Shown: positions 34,964-45,586, numbered from the stretch's first letter. The stretch: DNA of 64,000 nt from Sarcina ventriculi (GCF_900456775.1 NZ_UAUL01000008.1:62001-126000), one strand, 5' to 3'. The notes: generated by a model from the sequence alone, not told the origin. Program-made: numbers and translations.

Positions 34964-36325
34964 ATGTTAGAATTAAGTCTAGACGAAGTAGTAAAAGCAG
35001 TAGATGGTGAACTTTTAAAATCACCAAAGGAATACACTGTAAAAAAAGTTTCAACAGATACTAGAAAGATAGAAAAGGATACTCTCTTTGTAGCATTAAA
35101 AGGTGCTAAATTCAATGGAAATACTTATGTTAAAGAGGCTTGTGTAAAGGGCGCTAATCTTTGCATAGTTGATGAATTACTTTTTGATTTAAAGGAAATT
35201 GGAGATGATTCTGGAATAATAATAGTAAAAGATACAAGAAAAGCTCTTATGAATCTTGCTAAGTTTTATAGAGAAAAATTAGGGCTAAAAGTTATTGGAA
35301 TAACAGGTTCTGTTGGTAAAACATCTACTAAAGACCTTTTAGCTGCACTTTTAAGTAGTAAATATAAAGTGTTTAAAACTAAAGGAAATTTCAATAATGA
35401 CATTGGTCTTCCACTTATGGTTTTAGAACTTGATAAGAGTTATGATATCGCTATTTTAGAAATGGGAATGAGTGCTTTAGGAGAAATTGAAACATTAGTT
35501 GATATAGCTAGACCAGATATGGCGGTAATAAGCAATATAGGGATATGCCATATAGAGCATTTAAAAACTAGAGAAAATATATTAAAAGCTAAAATGGAAA
35601 TTACAACATTTTTTAATGAAAATAATGTGTTAGCTATAAATGGTGATGATGATATGCTTTCTAAAGTCTCAAGTAATAAGTTTAAAGTTATAAAGGCTGG
35701 AATGAATGAAGAGTTTGATATTTATGCAAAAGATGTGGTTGTAAATCAATTATCTTCAGATTTCACAGCAGTAACTCCAGAAGGAAGTATAAGGCTTCAT
35801 TTAGACATGCCAGGACTTCATAATGTTCAAAATATAATGCCAGATATTGCAATAGCTAGAGAACTTGGTGTTACTTTAGAAGAAATGAAAGATGGATTAA
35901 ATAACTTAGAAGCAACTTCAATGAGATTTGAGATTATAGATATGAAAGATTATAAAGTAATAGATGACTCCTATAATTCAAGTCCTATAGCTTGTAGAAC
36001 TTCTACAGATATAATGATGAATCTTCCAGGAAAAAGAAAAATATGTGTTTTTGGAACAATGAAGCAACTAGGGGATGAATCTGAAAAGGAGCATAGAGGA
36101 ATTGGAGAGTATGCTAAAGAAAAAGGAATTGACTTAATGTTATGTTGTGGTGATTTCTCAGAAAATATAGCAGAAGGATTTGGAGATAGATGTAAAGTTT
36201 ATAAGGACAAATTATCTTTAATACAAGATTTAAAATCTATAATTGAAAAAGATGATTTAATATTAGTTAAAGCATCTAGAGGAATGCATTTTGAAGATAT
36301 TGTTAAGGAAATATGTTCTAAATAA
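34964..36325 (+). CDS. murF: UDP-MurNAc-pentapeptide synthetase
   Basis: MurF adds D-Ala-D-Ala to the UDP-MurNAc-tripeptide in the cytosol. The 453-residue protein has VSTDTRKIEKDTLFVALKG in the N-terminal substrate domain, the ATP loop GITGSVGKTSTKD starting at residue 112, EMGMSALGEIETL and NIGICHIEHL in the ATPase, and DSYNSSP plus GTMKQLG in the C-terminal domain, all MurF-specific. It is coupled to murE (12-base gap, GAGGTG site) and precedes mraY, so product flows directly to the lipid-I step. murD, which normally acts earlier and often lies nearby, is not in the window. Confidence 0.97.
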   Translation: MLELSLDEVVKAVDGELLKSPKEYTVKKVSTDTRKIEKDTLFVALKGAKFNGNTYVKEACVKGANLCIVDELLFDLKEIGDDSGIIIVKDTRKALMNLAKFYREKLGLKVIGITGSVGKTSTKDLLAALLSSKYKVFKTKGNFNNDIGLPLMVLELDKSYDIAILEMGMSALGEIETLVDIARPDMAVISNIGICHIEHLKTRENILKAKMEITTFFNENNVLAINGDDDMLSKVSSNKFKVIKAGMNEEFDIYAKDVVVNQLSSDFTAVTPEGSIRLHLDMPGLHNVQNIMPDIAIARELGVTLEEMKDGLNNLEATSMRFEIIDMKDYKVIDDSYNSSPIACRTSTDIMMNLPGKRKICVFGTMKQLGDESEKEHRGIGEYAKEKGIDLMLCCGDFSENIAEGFGDRCKVYKDKLSLIQDLKSIIEKDDLILVKASRGMHFEDIVKEICSK

Positions 36326-36371
36326 ATTTTACAAAGGAGGTATAGCTACTTAGATAGTAGTAATTAGGATT

Positions 36372-37352
36372 ATGGAATTAAAATCATTAATAGACCCTAA
36401 TATAATAATAGCACTAGTTATAAGTTTTGTTATAGCGTCGATACTTGCGCCAATTATAATACCAGTGCTACATAAACTTAAATTTGGACAAAACATAAGA
36501 GAAGAGGGACCAAAAAGTCACCAAAAAAAATCAGGAACTCCAACTATAGGAGGAGTAATATTTATAGCATCAACTATTATAACGATGATTATAATGACAT
36601 TTGTTATGAAGGGTACTTTTAATAATGAGGCGATGGTTGCCTTATATGCATTTATAGCTTTTGGAATCATAGGTTTCTTAGATGACCTTTTAAAGATAGT
36701 AAAAAAGAAAAACGAAGGGTTAACGTCAAAACAAAAGATGGTATTACTTTTAGTAGTGTCAATTGTATTAGCATTCTATTGTTATTATACTTTTGGAAGC
36801 AGTATAAGTTTCCCATTTACAAGTTATCATATAAATCTAGGTTGGATTTATATACCATTTGTGATAATATACTTTGCTGGTGCAACTAATGCTGTTAATT
36901 TAACAGATGGTTTAGATGGTCTTGCAACATCAGTTACAGTTTTAGTAATTACATTCTTAGCAATTGTTTCTTATAGTATGGGACACGCAGAACTTGCAGT
37001 ATTTTGTGTAGCAATAGCTGGTTCACTTTTAGCATTCTTAAGATTTAATGCATTTCCAGCTAGAGTATTTATGGGGGATACAGGTTCATTAGGTCTTGGA
37101 GGTGCAGTTGCAGTAGTTGCATTAATGCTTAATATGCCTTTTGTTCTTGTTATAATTGGGATAGTCTATGTAATAGAAACATTATCTGTAATATTACAAG
37201 TTTGGTCTTTTAAAACAAGAAAGAAAAGAATATTTAAAATGGCACCAATACATCATCATTTTGAAGCCTGTGGATGGAGTGAAACTAAAGTTGTCGCAGT
37301 GTTTTCAATAGTAACAGCAATTTTTTGCTTCATAGGATTTGCATCTATATAA
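36372..37352 (+). CDS. mraY: Phospho-N-acetylmuramoyl-pentapeptide-transferase
   Basis: MraY transfers phospho-MurNAc-pentapeptide to undecaprenyl phosphate, making lipid I at the inner membrane face. The 326-residue protein has about ten membrane spans and the family motifs: [16 protein letters not shown], the catalytic DDLLK near 106, [23 protein letters not shown] and MAPIHHHFE. The start is odd. A strong AAAGGAGG (36333-36340) lies 31 bases before ATG 36372, with a small CTACT/AGTAG hairpin (36346-36360) between, while only AGGA at 36366 is close. No in-frame ATG, GTG or TTG lies nearer the strong site, so ATG 36372 is kept. Confidence 0.96.
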   Translation: MELKSLIDPNIIIALVISFVIASILAPIIIPVLHKLKFGQNIREEGPKSHQKKSGTPTIGGVIFIASTIITMIIMTFVMKGTFNNEAMVALYAFIAFGIIGFLDDLLKIVKKKNEGLTSKQKMVLLLVVSIVLAFYCYYTFGSSISFPFTSYHINLGWIYIPFVIIYFAGATNAVNLTDGLDGLATSVTVLVITFLAIVSYSMGHAELAVFCVAIAGSLLAFLRFNAFPARVFMGDTGSLGLGGAVAVVALMLNMPFVLVIIGIVYVIETLSVILQVWSFKTRKKRIFKMAPIHHHFEACGWSETKVVAVFSIVTAIFCFIGFASI

Positions 37353-37380
37353 AATATATTAGGAGGCGTTACGTAAATTA

Positions 37381-38514
37381 ATGGTAAAACAAAGGGGTAA
37401 AAATGGTTCAGTAGATATTTACTTAGTATATGCTGTAATGTTACTTTTAGCCGTAGGAATAATAATGGTTTATAGTGCTAGTTCCTATGTAGATATGATT
37501 AATCATAATGGAAATAGTGCATATACATTTACAAGACAATTAATATTTGCAACTTTAGGTTGTATAGCTATGTATATTATGTCTAGATATGATTATCATA
37601 GGCTAAAAAATAAAAGATTAGTGTTTATTTTGATGATAATAACAGTGATATTGCTATTTGCAGTATTTTTGTTTCCTGGAGTAAATGGTGCTAAAAGATG
37701 GATAATGCTTGGTCCACTATCTTTCCAACCTTCAGAACTTGCTAAATATGTAGTTGTTATTTATTTAGCTATGGCATTAACAAATAATATGAAAAATATA
37801 ACAAGTTTTTGGAAGGGGATAGTTCCTGCTCTTATGATGGGAGGAATATTTGCAGCTATTATACTTAGTCAAAAAAACTTAAGTATAGCAAGTGTAACAT
37901 TAATAGTTACATTTATAATGCTTTTTGTAGCTGGCGGAAGGAAAAAGCATCTATTTGGAATAGTAGCACCAGCTATGCTGTGTGCTGCTACAACATTTAC
38001 GTTGATAGAGCCATATAGAAAGGCAAGGCTTTTAAACTTTATAAACCCTTGGAAAGATGCTGCAGGAAATGGATATCAGCTTATTCAATCATTTTATGCA
38101 TTGGGGGCTGGAGGGCTAACAGGTCTTGGTCTTGGGCAATCAAGACAAAAAACTCTGTATATGCCAGAACCTCATAATGATTTTATATTTGCAATAATAG
38201 GAGAAGAGTTAGGTCTTGTAGGATGTGTTGTAATAATTGCCTTATTTATATTCTTTATAATAGCAGGAATAAGGATTGCTATGAGGGCAAAAGATAACTA
38301 TGGGACACTTTTAGCTATTGGAATAACATCTATAATAGCTATTCAAGCAATTATAAATATAGCTGTTGTAACAGGGTCAATGCCAGTTACAGGAGTTCCA
38401 CTCCCATTTATAAGTTATGGAGGTTCTTCACTTGTTGTAAATCTAATGGCAATGGGGATACTTATGAATATATCACGACAAATAGATAAAAAACCCAAAA
38501 AAGGTGCTATATAA
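37381..38514 (+). CDS. spoVE: SEDS-family lipid II polymerase, SpoVE/FtsW type
   Basis: The 377-residue protein has about ten membrane spans and the SEDS signature: MVYSASS near residue 26, GVNGAKRWI, LGPLSFQPSELAKY, GYQLIQSFYALGAGGLTGLGLGQS, PEPHNDFIFAIIGEELG, and PVTGVPLPFISYGGSS. SEDS proteins polymerise lipid II with a partner class B PBP, here the two upstream. Position in a Firmicute wall cluster between mraY and divIB fits SpoVE; whether it also serves vegetative division as FtsW is unknown. AGGAGGCG precedes ATG 37381. murG, usually next, is absent. A terminator overlaps the stop codon. Confidence 0.92.
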   Translation: MVKQRGKNGSVDIYLVYAVMLLLAVGIIMVYSASSYVDMINHNGNSAYTFTRQLIFATLGCIAMYIMSRYDYHRLKNKRLVFILMIITVILLFAVFLFPGVNGAKRWIMLGPLSFQPSELAKYVVVIYLAMALTNNMKNITSFWKGIVPALMMGGIFAAIILSQKNLSIASVTLIVTFIMLFVAGGRKKHLFGIVAPAMLCAATTFTLIEPYRKARLLNFINPWKDAAGNGYQLIQSFYALGAGGLTGLGLGQSRQKTLYMPEPHNDFIFAIIGEELGLVGCVVIIALFIFFIIAGIRIAMRAKDNYGTLLAIGITSIIAIQAIINIAVVTGSMPVTGVPLPFISYGGSSLVVNLMAMGILMNISRQIDKKPKKGAI

Positions 38515-38528
38515 ATAGCATCTTTTTT
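38503..38528 (+). terminator. Terminator overlapping the spoVE stop codon
   Basis: GGTGCTAT (38503-38510) pairs with ATAGCATC (38515-38522) with a G-T pair and a four-base loop that contains the TAA stop. Six T follow. It closes the wall-synthesis operon before divIB. Confidence 0.85.
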
Positions 38529-38611
38529 ATTTAATAAAATAATAAAAATATAATGCAAAAAATGTAAAAAAATGATATTATTTAAATATAAAACAAATTT
38601 AAGGGGTATCA

Positions 38612-39376
38612 TTGAAGATGAGAATAACACCTAAAGAATATCTAAAAAAAAATAAAACTAAAAAAAATAAAAGAAGTATATTAATACTAGGTATTTTTAT
38701 AATTTCAATAGGATTATTTGTTCTTTTAAAAGCTGAAATTTTTAATATAGTGGAAGTAAATGTTGAAAATAATAAAATTCTTTCAAAGGAGGATATTTTA
38801 GATGAAAGTAATCTTTTAGGAGATAATATATTTTTGGTAAAATTAAATGAATTAGAAGATAAAATTTTGCTTAATCCATATATAGAAGAAGTTTCTATAA
38901 GGAGAAGAATTCCAAATAAAATATCTGTAATTGTCAATGAGAGAGTAGCATCTTATAAGATTATTGAAGATAATAAGAGTTATATATTAAATGATGATCT
39001 TGTTATAATGGAAAAAAGAGAAGATTTAGATGGAATAGTCCTTCCAATTTTAGAAGGAGTGGATATAGAGGGGAGAGAACTTGGTGATAGTGTTACTAAA
39101 AATAAAGAAAAAGCAGAATTTTTAAAATTACTAAAGAATGCATTAGATACTAATGATATGAAAATAGATAGTGTAAATGTATCTGATATAAATAACATAT
39201 ATTTATATTTTGATGATTGCAAAGTAATATTAGGGGCAAATAATAATATAGAAAATAAGTTAACTAAAGCTATAAATATATTAAAAAGTGATAAAGTTAA
39301 TATTTCTAATGGATATATAAATGTAAGTTTTAGTGGAAATCCTGTTATTTATGAGAAGCAAGATGCTAATAATTAA
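38612..39376 (+). CDS. divIB: Cell division protein FtsQ/DivIB
   Basis: The 254-residue protein has a basic cytosolic start, one membrane segment (about 23-42), and a POTRA domain (FNIVEVNVENNKILSKEDILDES...YIEEVSIRRRIPNKI). A beta domain (about 118-230) and short tail follow. DivIB joins FtsL and the DivIC-type protein in the septal complex. TTG 38612 follows AAGGGG (38601-38606) at five bases; ATG 38618 is the alternative, giving the same protein less two residues. It stands apart from the operon upstream because of the terminator at 38503-38528. Confidence 0.9.
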   Translation: MKMRITPKEYLKKNKTKKNKRSILILGIFIISIGLFVLLKAEIFNIVEVNVENNKILSKEDILDESNLLGDNIFLVKLNELEDKILLNPYIEEVSIRRRIPNKISVIVNERVASYKIIEDNKSYILNDDLVIMEKREDLDGIVLPILEGVDIEGRELGDSVTKNKEKAEFLKLLKNALDTNDMKIDSVNVSDINNIYLYFDDCKVILGANNNIENKLTKAINILKSDKVNISNGYINVSFSGNPVIYEKQDANN

Positions 39377-39508
39377 TTATAAAATTAATCTTGTGAACTA
39401 TTCCTGATAATGATATTATAAACTAGTAAACGAATTAAAAAATAGTAATTTTGCAGAATAGTTGATTTGAAAAATAATTTATAGGTTAATAAAGAGGGTG
39501 TGATAAGA

Positions 39509-40177
39509 TTGAATATTGATATTAAAAAAAGAATAGAAGATTTAAATAATAAAGTATCAGATAAGGTAAAAATTATTGCAGTATCTAAAACTAAGCCTAT
39601 AGAAGATATGGAAGTTGCGTATAATTGTGGAATACGTGATTTCGGTGAAAATAAAGTACAAGAAATATTGTCAAAGTATGATAATTTTCATAAGGATGTT
39701 AGATGGCATCTCATAGGACATCTTCAAACAAATAAGGTTAAATATATAGTTGGAAAGGTAAGTTTAATACAATCTTTAGATAGTATAAACCTTTTAAAAA
39801 AAATAGATAAAGTTTATGGAAACAATGGAAAAATAGCTAATGTACTAATACAGATAAATATTGGACATGAAGAACAAAAGTATGGAATTTTAGAAGAGGA
39901 TTTAGATGAACTTTTGCAAGAAATAGAAAAATGTGAATTTGTAAGAGCAAAAGGAATAATGGTTATAATTCCAAAAGGGAATACCGAAGAAAATAGAATG
40001 TATTTTAAAAGGACATATGATATTTATAATAGACTGAAGACGAAATCTTATAAAAATACTACTATGAACATACTTTCTATGGGAATGTCAGGCGATTATG
40101 AAGTTGCTATAGAAGAAGGAAGTAATATGATAAGAATTGGTCAAGGAATTTTTGGGAAAAGAGATTATAATAACTAG
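39509..40177 (+). CDS. YggS-family pyridoxal-phosphate homeostasis protein
   Basis: The protein of 222 residues is a single-domain alanine-racemase-like PLP barrel. The PLP lysine lies in AVSKTKP; other family marks are FGENKVQEI, WHLIGHLQTNKVKYI, NIGHEEQKYGI and LSMGMSGDYEVAIEEGSNMIRIGQGIFG. YggS proteins buffer PLP and affect amino-acid balance; no enzyme activity is known. The first gene of the yggS-sepF-ylmH-divIVA run typical of Firmicutes. GTG 39500 lies inside the ribosome-binding site AGAGGG; TTG 39509 is preferred, about ten bases after the site. Confidence 0.95.
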   Translation: MNIDIKKRIEDLNNKVSDKVKIIAVSKTKPIEDMEVAYNCGIRDFGENKVQEILSKYDNFHKDVRWHLIGHLQTNKVKYIVGKVSLIQSLDSINLLKKIDKVYGNNGKIANVLIQINIGHEEQKYGILEEDLDELLQEIEKCEFVRAKGIMVIIPKGNTEENRMYFKRTYDIYNRLKTKSYKNTTMNILSMGMSGDYEVAIEEGSNMIRIGQGIFGKRDYNN

Positions 40178-40188
40178 GAGGATAAAAG

Positions 40189-40665
40189 ATGTTTGAAAGA
40201 ATTAAGGGATTTTTAGGATTTAATGATGCTATGGATGATGAGATTGAGGATATAGAAGAGGCAGTTGTAGAAGAAAAAGAACAACATCACCATCATCATG
40301 TACAGACAGCTAATGCACTTGCGCAACAACAAAGCCAACCTGTAAAGAAGCAACCTAAGGTTGTTAATATTCATAGTACAAGCCAAGCAAAGCTTACAAT
40401 AACTAAACCGCTAAAATATGATGATGCAACAGAAATATGTACAGCTTTAAAGAATAGAAAAATAGTGGTTGTAAATACAACAGCCTTAGAACTTAAAGTA
40501 GCACAAAGACTTATTGATTTTATAAGTGGTGCATGTTATGCATTAGAAGGTGACTTTCAAGAGGTTGAAAAAGGGGTATTTATAGTAACTCCATCTAATA
40601 TAGATGTAAGCAATGAGTTTAAAAATGAATTAACAAATAAAGGCTTATTTAATTGGTCTAGATAG
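40189..40665 (+). CDS. sepF: Cell division protein SepF with a pentahistidine stretch
   Basis: SepF anchors and bundles FtsZ. The 158-residue protein has an N-terminal amphipathic membrane helix (MFERIKGFLGF), an acidic linker, and the SepF core (about 68-150) with TKPLKYDDATEICTALKNRKIVVVN and DFISGACYALEGDFQEV. The linker carries an unusual run of five histidines (33-37) flanked by acid and glutamine residues, which could bind metal. Eleven bases separate it from yggS and two from the next gene, so it is cotranscribed. Confidence 0.95.
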   Translation: MFERIKGFLGFNDAMDDEIEDIEEAVVEEKEQHHHHHVQTANALAQQQSQPVKKQPKVVNIHSTSQAKLTITKPLKYDDATEICTALKNRKIVVVNTTALELKVAQRLIDFISGACYALEGDFQEVEKGVFIVTPSNIDVSNEFKNELTNKGLFNWSR

Positions 40666-40667
40666 AA

Positions 40668-41435
40668 ATGAAAAAAGAAGAATTTTTAGGTCTTTTAAGA
40701 AATAGTTTAGATGAGTATAGTTTGCTTAAGCTTTATAATAAAATGCAATTAGCTATAAATAAAGGAATAACAGTTTTTACTGATGAATTTTATACACCTG
40801 ATGTTTGGATGGTTTTAGAGGAAAAATTTAAAAATATAGTTAAGGTAGATAGTTATGGCATATTTTTAGATAGTGATAGGAGAATTATAGCATTTAATAA
40901 AGAAGAATATAATGAATTTCCTATAAGGTTAGTGGAAATAAAGTGTAATACCAAGTTTTCTAAATTAGCTCATAAAGATTATTTAGGAGCATTAATGTCT
41001 CTTGGAATAAACAGAAATAAAATGGGCGAAGTTATTTTAAGTTGTGATAGAGCTTTTGTTGCGGTGTCTTTAGACATGGTTGACTTTATTATAAATAACT
41101 TAGATAGAGTTAAAAGTTTATCATGTAAATGTACAGTAATAGATGATTTTACTAATCTTCCTACAATTAACTATGAAGAAAAGTTAGTAATATCAACATC
41201 AAAGAGGTTAGATTCTATAGTATCTGCTATTTCAAATATATCAAGAAGTAAGGCATGTGACTATATAGAAAACCAAAGAGTTTTAGTAAATTACGTTATG
41301 ATAAGAGAGAAAAGTTATTGTATTAATGAAAATGTAAAAATAACAATAAAAGGAATTGGTAAGTTTAAAATAGGTGAAATTTTTGGTACAAGTAAAAGTG
41401 GTAGATTAAAAATTAAAATATATAAATACACATAG
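40668..41435 (+). CDS. ylmH: YlmH-family S4-domain RNA-binding protein
   Basis: The 255-residue protein has the YlmH layout: an N-terminal helix pair and central domain (PVRLVEIKCN-like segment near 87, DYLGALMSLGINRNKMGEVI, the region VAVSLDMVDFIINNLDRVK) and a C-terminal S4 RNA-binding domain (about 182-245). The S4 part reads RLDSIVSAISNISRSKACDYIENQRVLVNY. It binds rRNA and takes part in ribosome rescue by analogy with the Bacillus protein. It starts two bases after the sepF stop, within the yggS-sepF-ylmH-divIVA run. No membrane segment. Confidence 0.92.
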   Translation: MKKEEFLGLLRNSLDEYSLLKLYNKMQLAINKGITVFTDEFYTPDVWMVLEEKFKNIVKVDSYGIFLDSDRRIIAFNKEEYNEFPIRLVEIKCNTKFSKLAHKDYLGALMSLGINRNKMGEVILSCDRAFVAVSLDMVDFIINNLDRVKSLSCKCTVIDDFTNLPTINYEEKLVISTSKRLDSIVSAISNISRSKACDYIENQRVLVNYVMIREKSYCINENVKITIKGIGKFKIGEIFGTSKSGRLKIKIYKYT

Positions 41436-41450
41436 GAGTGAGGGGAACTT

Positions 41451-42080
41451 ATGAGACTTATGGCAAAGGAAATAACTAATAAAGAATTTAAAAAAGTGGT
41501 AAGAGGATATGATGTAGAATCTGTTGATGAACATTTAAATCTTATTGAGGAAAGTTATCAAGCTTTATTTCGAGAAAATCAAGATTTAACTAAGAGGGTC
41601 GAAATTTTAAATGAAAAGATTGAGCATTATGTAAAAATAGAAGATACTATACAAAGCGCATTAATACTTGCTCAAGATACATCAAAACAGGTAAAATTAA
41701 GTGCAGAAAAAGAAGCAGAACATATAATTAAAAATGCTAATGAGTCAGCGCAAAAAATACTAGATAAAGCTCAAGAAGATATAATAAAATTAAAGTATGA
41801 GTATGATAAAGCAAAACAAGAATTTAGTTTGTTTAGGGCAAAATTTAGAAGCTTTATGAGTATACAAATGGAATCATTTAATGATTTAGAGAAAGATTTT
41901 TATAAGGATTTTAATATATCCAAATTAGAAGAACCAGAATTTGTTGAAAGTATTCATTTAGTTGAATCGGCAAATACTGTTGATACACAAAAAGAAGATA
42001 ATGATATATACGTAAAAGATATATTTGATGATGAGTATAGTGATGTAGATGATATAAAGAGCTTTTTTGCAGAAGGCTAA
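41451..42080 (+). CDS. divIVA: DivIVA-family septum/pole protein
   Basis: The 209-residue protein has the N-terminal lipid-binding segment (LMAKEITNKEFKKVVRGYDVESVDEHL), a first coiled coil (about 28-60), the hinge, and a second long coiled coil (about 85-140) with AEKEAEHIIKNANESAQ, followed by an acidic variable tail. DivIVA marks strongly curved membrane at septa and poles and recruits division or sporulation partners. MRLMAKE could also start at M4; AGGGG before 41451 favours the first. A terminator follows. Confidence 0.94.
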   Translation: MRLMAKEITNKEFKKVVRGYDVESVDEHLNLIEESYQALFRENQDLTKRVEILNEKIEHYVKIEDTIQSALILAQDTSKQVKLSAEKEAEHIIKNANESAQKILDKAQEDIIKLKYEYDKAKQEFSLFRAKFRSFMSIQMESFNDLEKDFYKDFNISKLEEPEFVESIHLVESANTVDTQKEDNDIYVKDIFDDEYSDVDDIKSFFAEG

Positions 42081-42087
42081 ATAAAAG

Positions 42088-42120
42088 AAATCTCACTTAA
42101 AAATAGAGTGAGATTTTATT
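42088..42120 (+). terminator. Terminator of the yggS-sepF-ylmH-divIVA operon
   Basis: AAATCTCACT (42088-42097) pairs perfectly with AGTGAGATTT (42107-42116), followed by TATT. Confidence 0.9.
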
Positions 42121-42237
42121 ATTTTTTATTGCAAAAAATGTAATATTTATATAATATAAAGTAAGATAAAATTTTTAAATACAAGTTAATGTAACAGGGT
42201 GTTTTTTATATTATTTTAGATTGGAGAAATTAAAATA

Positions 42238-43696
<1,459 letters not shown>

Positions 43697-43714
43697 ACTT
43701 AAGGAGAAGCTTTA

Positions 43715-44836
43715 ATGAATTATAAGTTAATTGCTACCACAACTTTTGGTATAGAAGCTGTTGCGGCAAAGGAATTAAAAAATTTAGGTTATGAAAATTT
43801 AAAGGTTGAAAATGGAAAAGTCGAATATGAAGGCGATGAAATGGATATAGCTATTTCTAATGTTTGGCTTAGAACAGCTGAGAGAGTGTTAATAAAGGTT
43901 GCTGAATTTAAGGCTGAAAGTTTTGAAGAATTATTTAATGGAACTAAGGATGTGGATTGGGGTAAATATATTCCAGTTAATGGTAAAATGCATGTAGTAG
44001 GAAAGTCTATTAAATCAAAACTTTATAGTGTACCAGATTGTCAATCAATTGTAAAAAGGGCAATTGTTAAAAGTATGGAAGAAACTTATAATAGAGAGTG
44101 GTTTTCAGAAGATGGTCCAGTTTATAAAATTGAGGTAGCTATATTAAAAGATATTGTAACTTTAACAATAGATACATCTGGAGAAGGTCTACATAAAAGA
44201 GGATATAGACAAAATTCTGGAGCGGCTCCAATTAAGGAAACATTAGCAGCAGCTATGGTTTTATTATCTAGATGGAATAAGGATAAAGTTCTTATTGATC
44301 CATTTTGTGGATCTGGAACTATTTTAATAGAAGCCGCACTTATTGCAAACAATATAGCACCAGGTTTGAAAAGAAGATTTGTCTCAGAAACATGGCCTTC
44401 TATGAATAAAGTTATGTGGATGCAAGTTAGAGAGGGTGCTCTTAAAGCTGTTAAAAAGAGTCCGGCTAAATTTATAGGGTATGATATAGATAATTGGGTT
44501 TTAAAAACAGCTAAAAATAATGCTATAAAGGCAAGTGTAAGTAATTTTATTGAATTTCATAAATTAGATTTTAATGAATTCTCTTCAAGTAAAAAGGATG
44601 CGATAATAATAACTAATCCTCCTTATGGGGAACGTTTAGGGGAAAAGGAGCAAATAGAAAAACTTACTAAAAAAATGGGAGATGTAATAAGAGAACTTAA
44701 CACATGGGATATAAATGTGTTTACTGCATATACAGATTTTCAAAAAGTAGCTAAAATTAAAGCTTCTAAAAATAGAAAATTATATAATGGAAGACTATTA
44801 TGCTATTATTATCAATATTTAACAAATAATAAATAA
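43715..44836 (+). CDS. THUMP-domain rRNA methyltransferase (RlmL/YpsC type)
   Basis: The 373-residue protein has a ferredoxin-like/THUMP RNA-binding N-terminus (about 1-155, with KGLKY-like EAVAAKELKNLGY) and a Rossmann methyltransferase domain. SAM and target-base motifs are LIDPFCGSGTILIEAA near 191, and NPPYGERLGE near 307, the NPPY type that methylates an exocyclic amine. The family methylates N2 of a 23S rRNA guanosine. The start has GGAGAAG upstream. It sits 18 bases after pyrR and ends in a terminator, closing the rluD-pyrR-methyltransferase run. Confidence 0.92.
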   Translation: MNYKLIATTTFGIEAVAAKELKNLGYENLKVENGKVEYEGDEMDIAISNVWLRTAERVLIKVAEFKAESFEELFNGTKDVDWGKYIPVNGKMHVVGKSIKSKLYSVPDCQSIVKRAIVKSMEETYNREWFSEDGPVYKIEVAILKDIVTLTIDTSGEGLHKRGYRQNSGAAPIKETLAAAMVLLSRWNKDKVLIDPFCGSGTILIEAALIANNIAPGLKRRFVSETWPSMNKVMWMQVREGALKAVKKSPAKFIGYDIDNWVLKTAKNNAIKASVSNFIEFHKLDFNEFSSSKKDAIIITNPPYGERLGEKEQIEKLTKKMGDVIRELNTWDINVFTAYTDFQKVAKIKASKNRKLYNGRLLCYYYQYLTNNK

Positions 44837-44843
44837 TTCAATT

Positions 44844-44891
44844 AGGATATCTTATGTAATCAATAAAGGTTTACAAGATATCCTGTTTTTA
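44844..44891 (+). terminator. Terminator after the methyltransferase gene
   Basis: AGGATATCTT (44844-44853) pairs perfectly with AAGATATCCT (44875-44884), followed by GTTTTTA. Confidence 0.85.
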
Positions 44892-44929
44892 TGGTATATA
44901 TGTTAATAATTTACTAAAGGAGAATAATT

Positions 44930-45361
44930 ATGATATGCACATACTGTGGTAAAGACATAAAAGATTTAGATAATTTAAAAACATTAGAATATGAGGAGGA
45001 TAAAGTTTTAGTTTGCTCTGATAAGTGTGCTAATGATTTTAGAAAATATAAAAAAATTAGTGAGAGGAATAGGATTAAATTTCTAGGGTTGACGATATTA
45101 AATTCTGTAATTGCAATTATTTTATATATTATAGGGTTATTTTTTAATGATATATTAGATGTTATTGCAACATTTTATATATTTGAAAGTATTGGAGTAG
45201 TGAGCCTTAAATATCCTCATGTATCTATAAGTAAGGTAAAAAATTATGGCATGACAAATGGGACAAAAGTTGTAAAGAAAAGAGGAATTATATTATTAGT
45301 ATTAGGCTTTTTAGTTTCTATAGGGATGTTTTTCTTTATAAGGGAATTTAAATTTATATAA
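44930..45361 (+). CDS. Zinc-ribbon membrane protein of unknown function
   Basis: The 143-residue protein opens with MICTYCGKDI and a second pair CSDKC near residues 29-33, a TRASH-like four-cysteine ribbon. A basic linker (DFRKYKKISERNRIKF) is followed by two or three membrane segments (about 50-69, 76-93 and 119-138). The fold suggests a membrane protein that senses metal or nucleic acid on its cytosolic face; no family name is recognised. AAAGGAG precedes ATG 44930. The following two genes also encode small membrane proteins, but each has its own ribosome-binding site and wide spacing, so shared function is only a possibility. Confidence 0.7.
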   Translation: MICTYCGKDIKDLDNLKTLEYEEDKVLVCSDKCANDFRKYKKISERNRIKFLGLTILNSVIAIILYIIGLFFNDILDVIATFYIFESIGVVSLKYPHVSISKVKNYGMTNGTKVVKKRGIILLVLGFLVSIGMFFFIREFKFI

Positions 45362-45457
45362 TTATTAAGTTTTTCAATTGTTGAAATAAAGCTATATAAT
45401 AGTATAATAGAGTTAACTATATAGATGAAGTATTTTTAAAGAGGGAGAAGAGGTATT

Positions 45458-45586
45458 ATGGGCAGCAATAAAAATATCGATCCTGTAAAAAAAAGAAGAG
45501 TTTTGTTAACAAGACTTATAGGACTTTTTTTAATAATAGCAATGACAGCACTATTTACAGCAGGTATAATGTTAGGTGGAAATTAA
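45458..45586 (+). CDS. 42-residue single-span membrane protein
   Basis: ATG 45458 follows GAGGGAGAAGAGG, a strong ribosome-binding site ending about six bases upstream. The protein has a basic cytosolic start (KKRRVLLTR) and one hydrophobic segment (about 20-40). It ends in LGGN. Codon use resembles its neighbours. No family is recognised; small single-span proteins of this kind often attach to a larger membrane complex or modulate a kinase, but that is not shown here. Confidence 0.6.
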   Translation: MGSNKNIDPVKKRRVLLTRLIGLFLIIAMTALFTAGIMLGGN

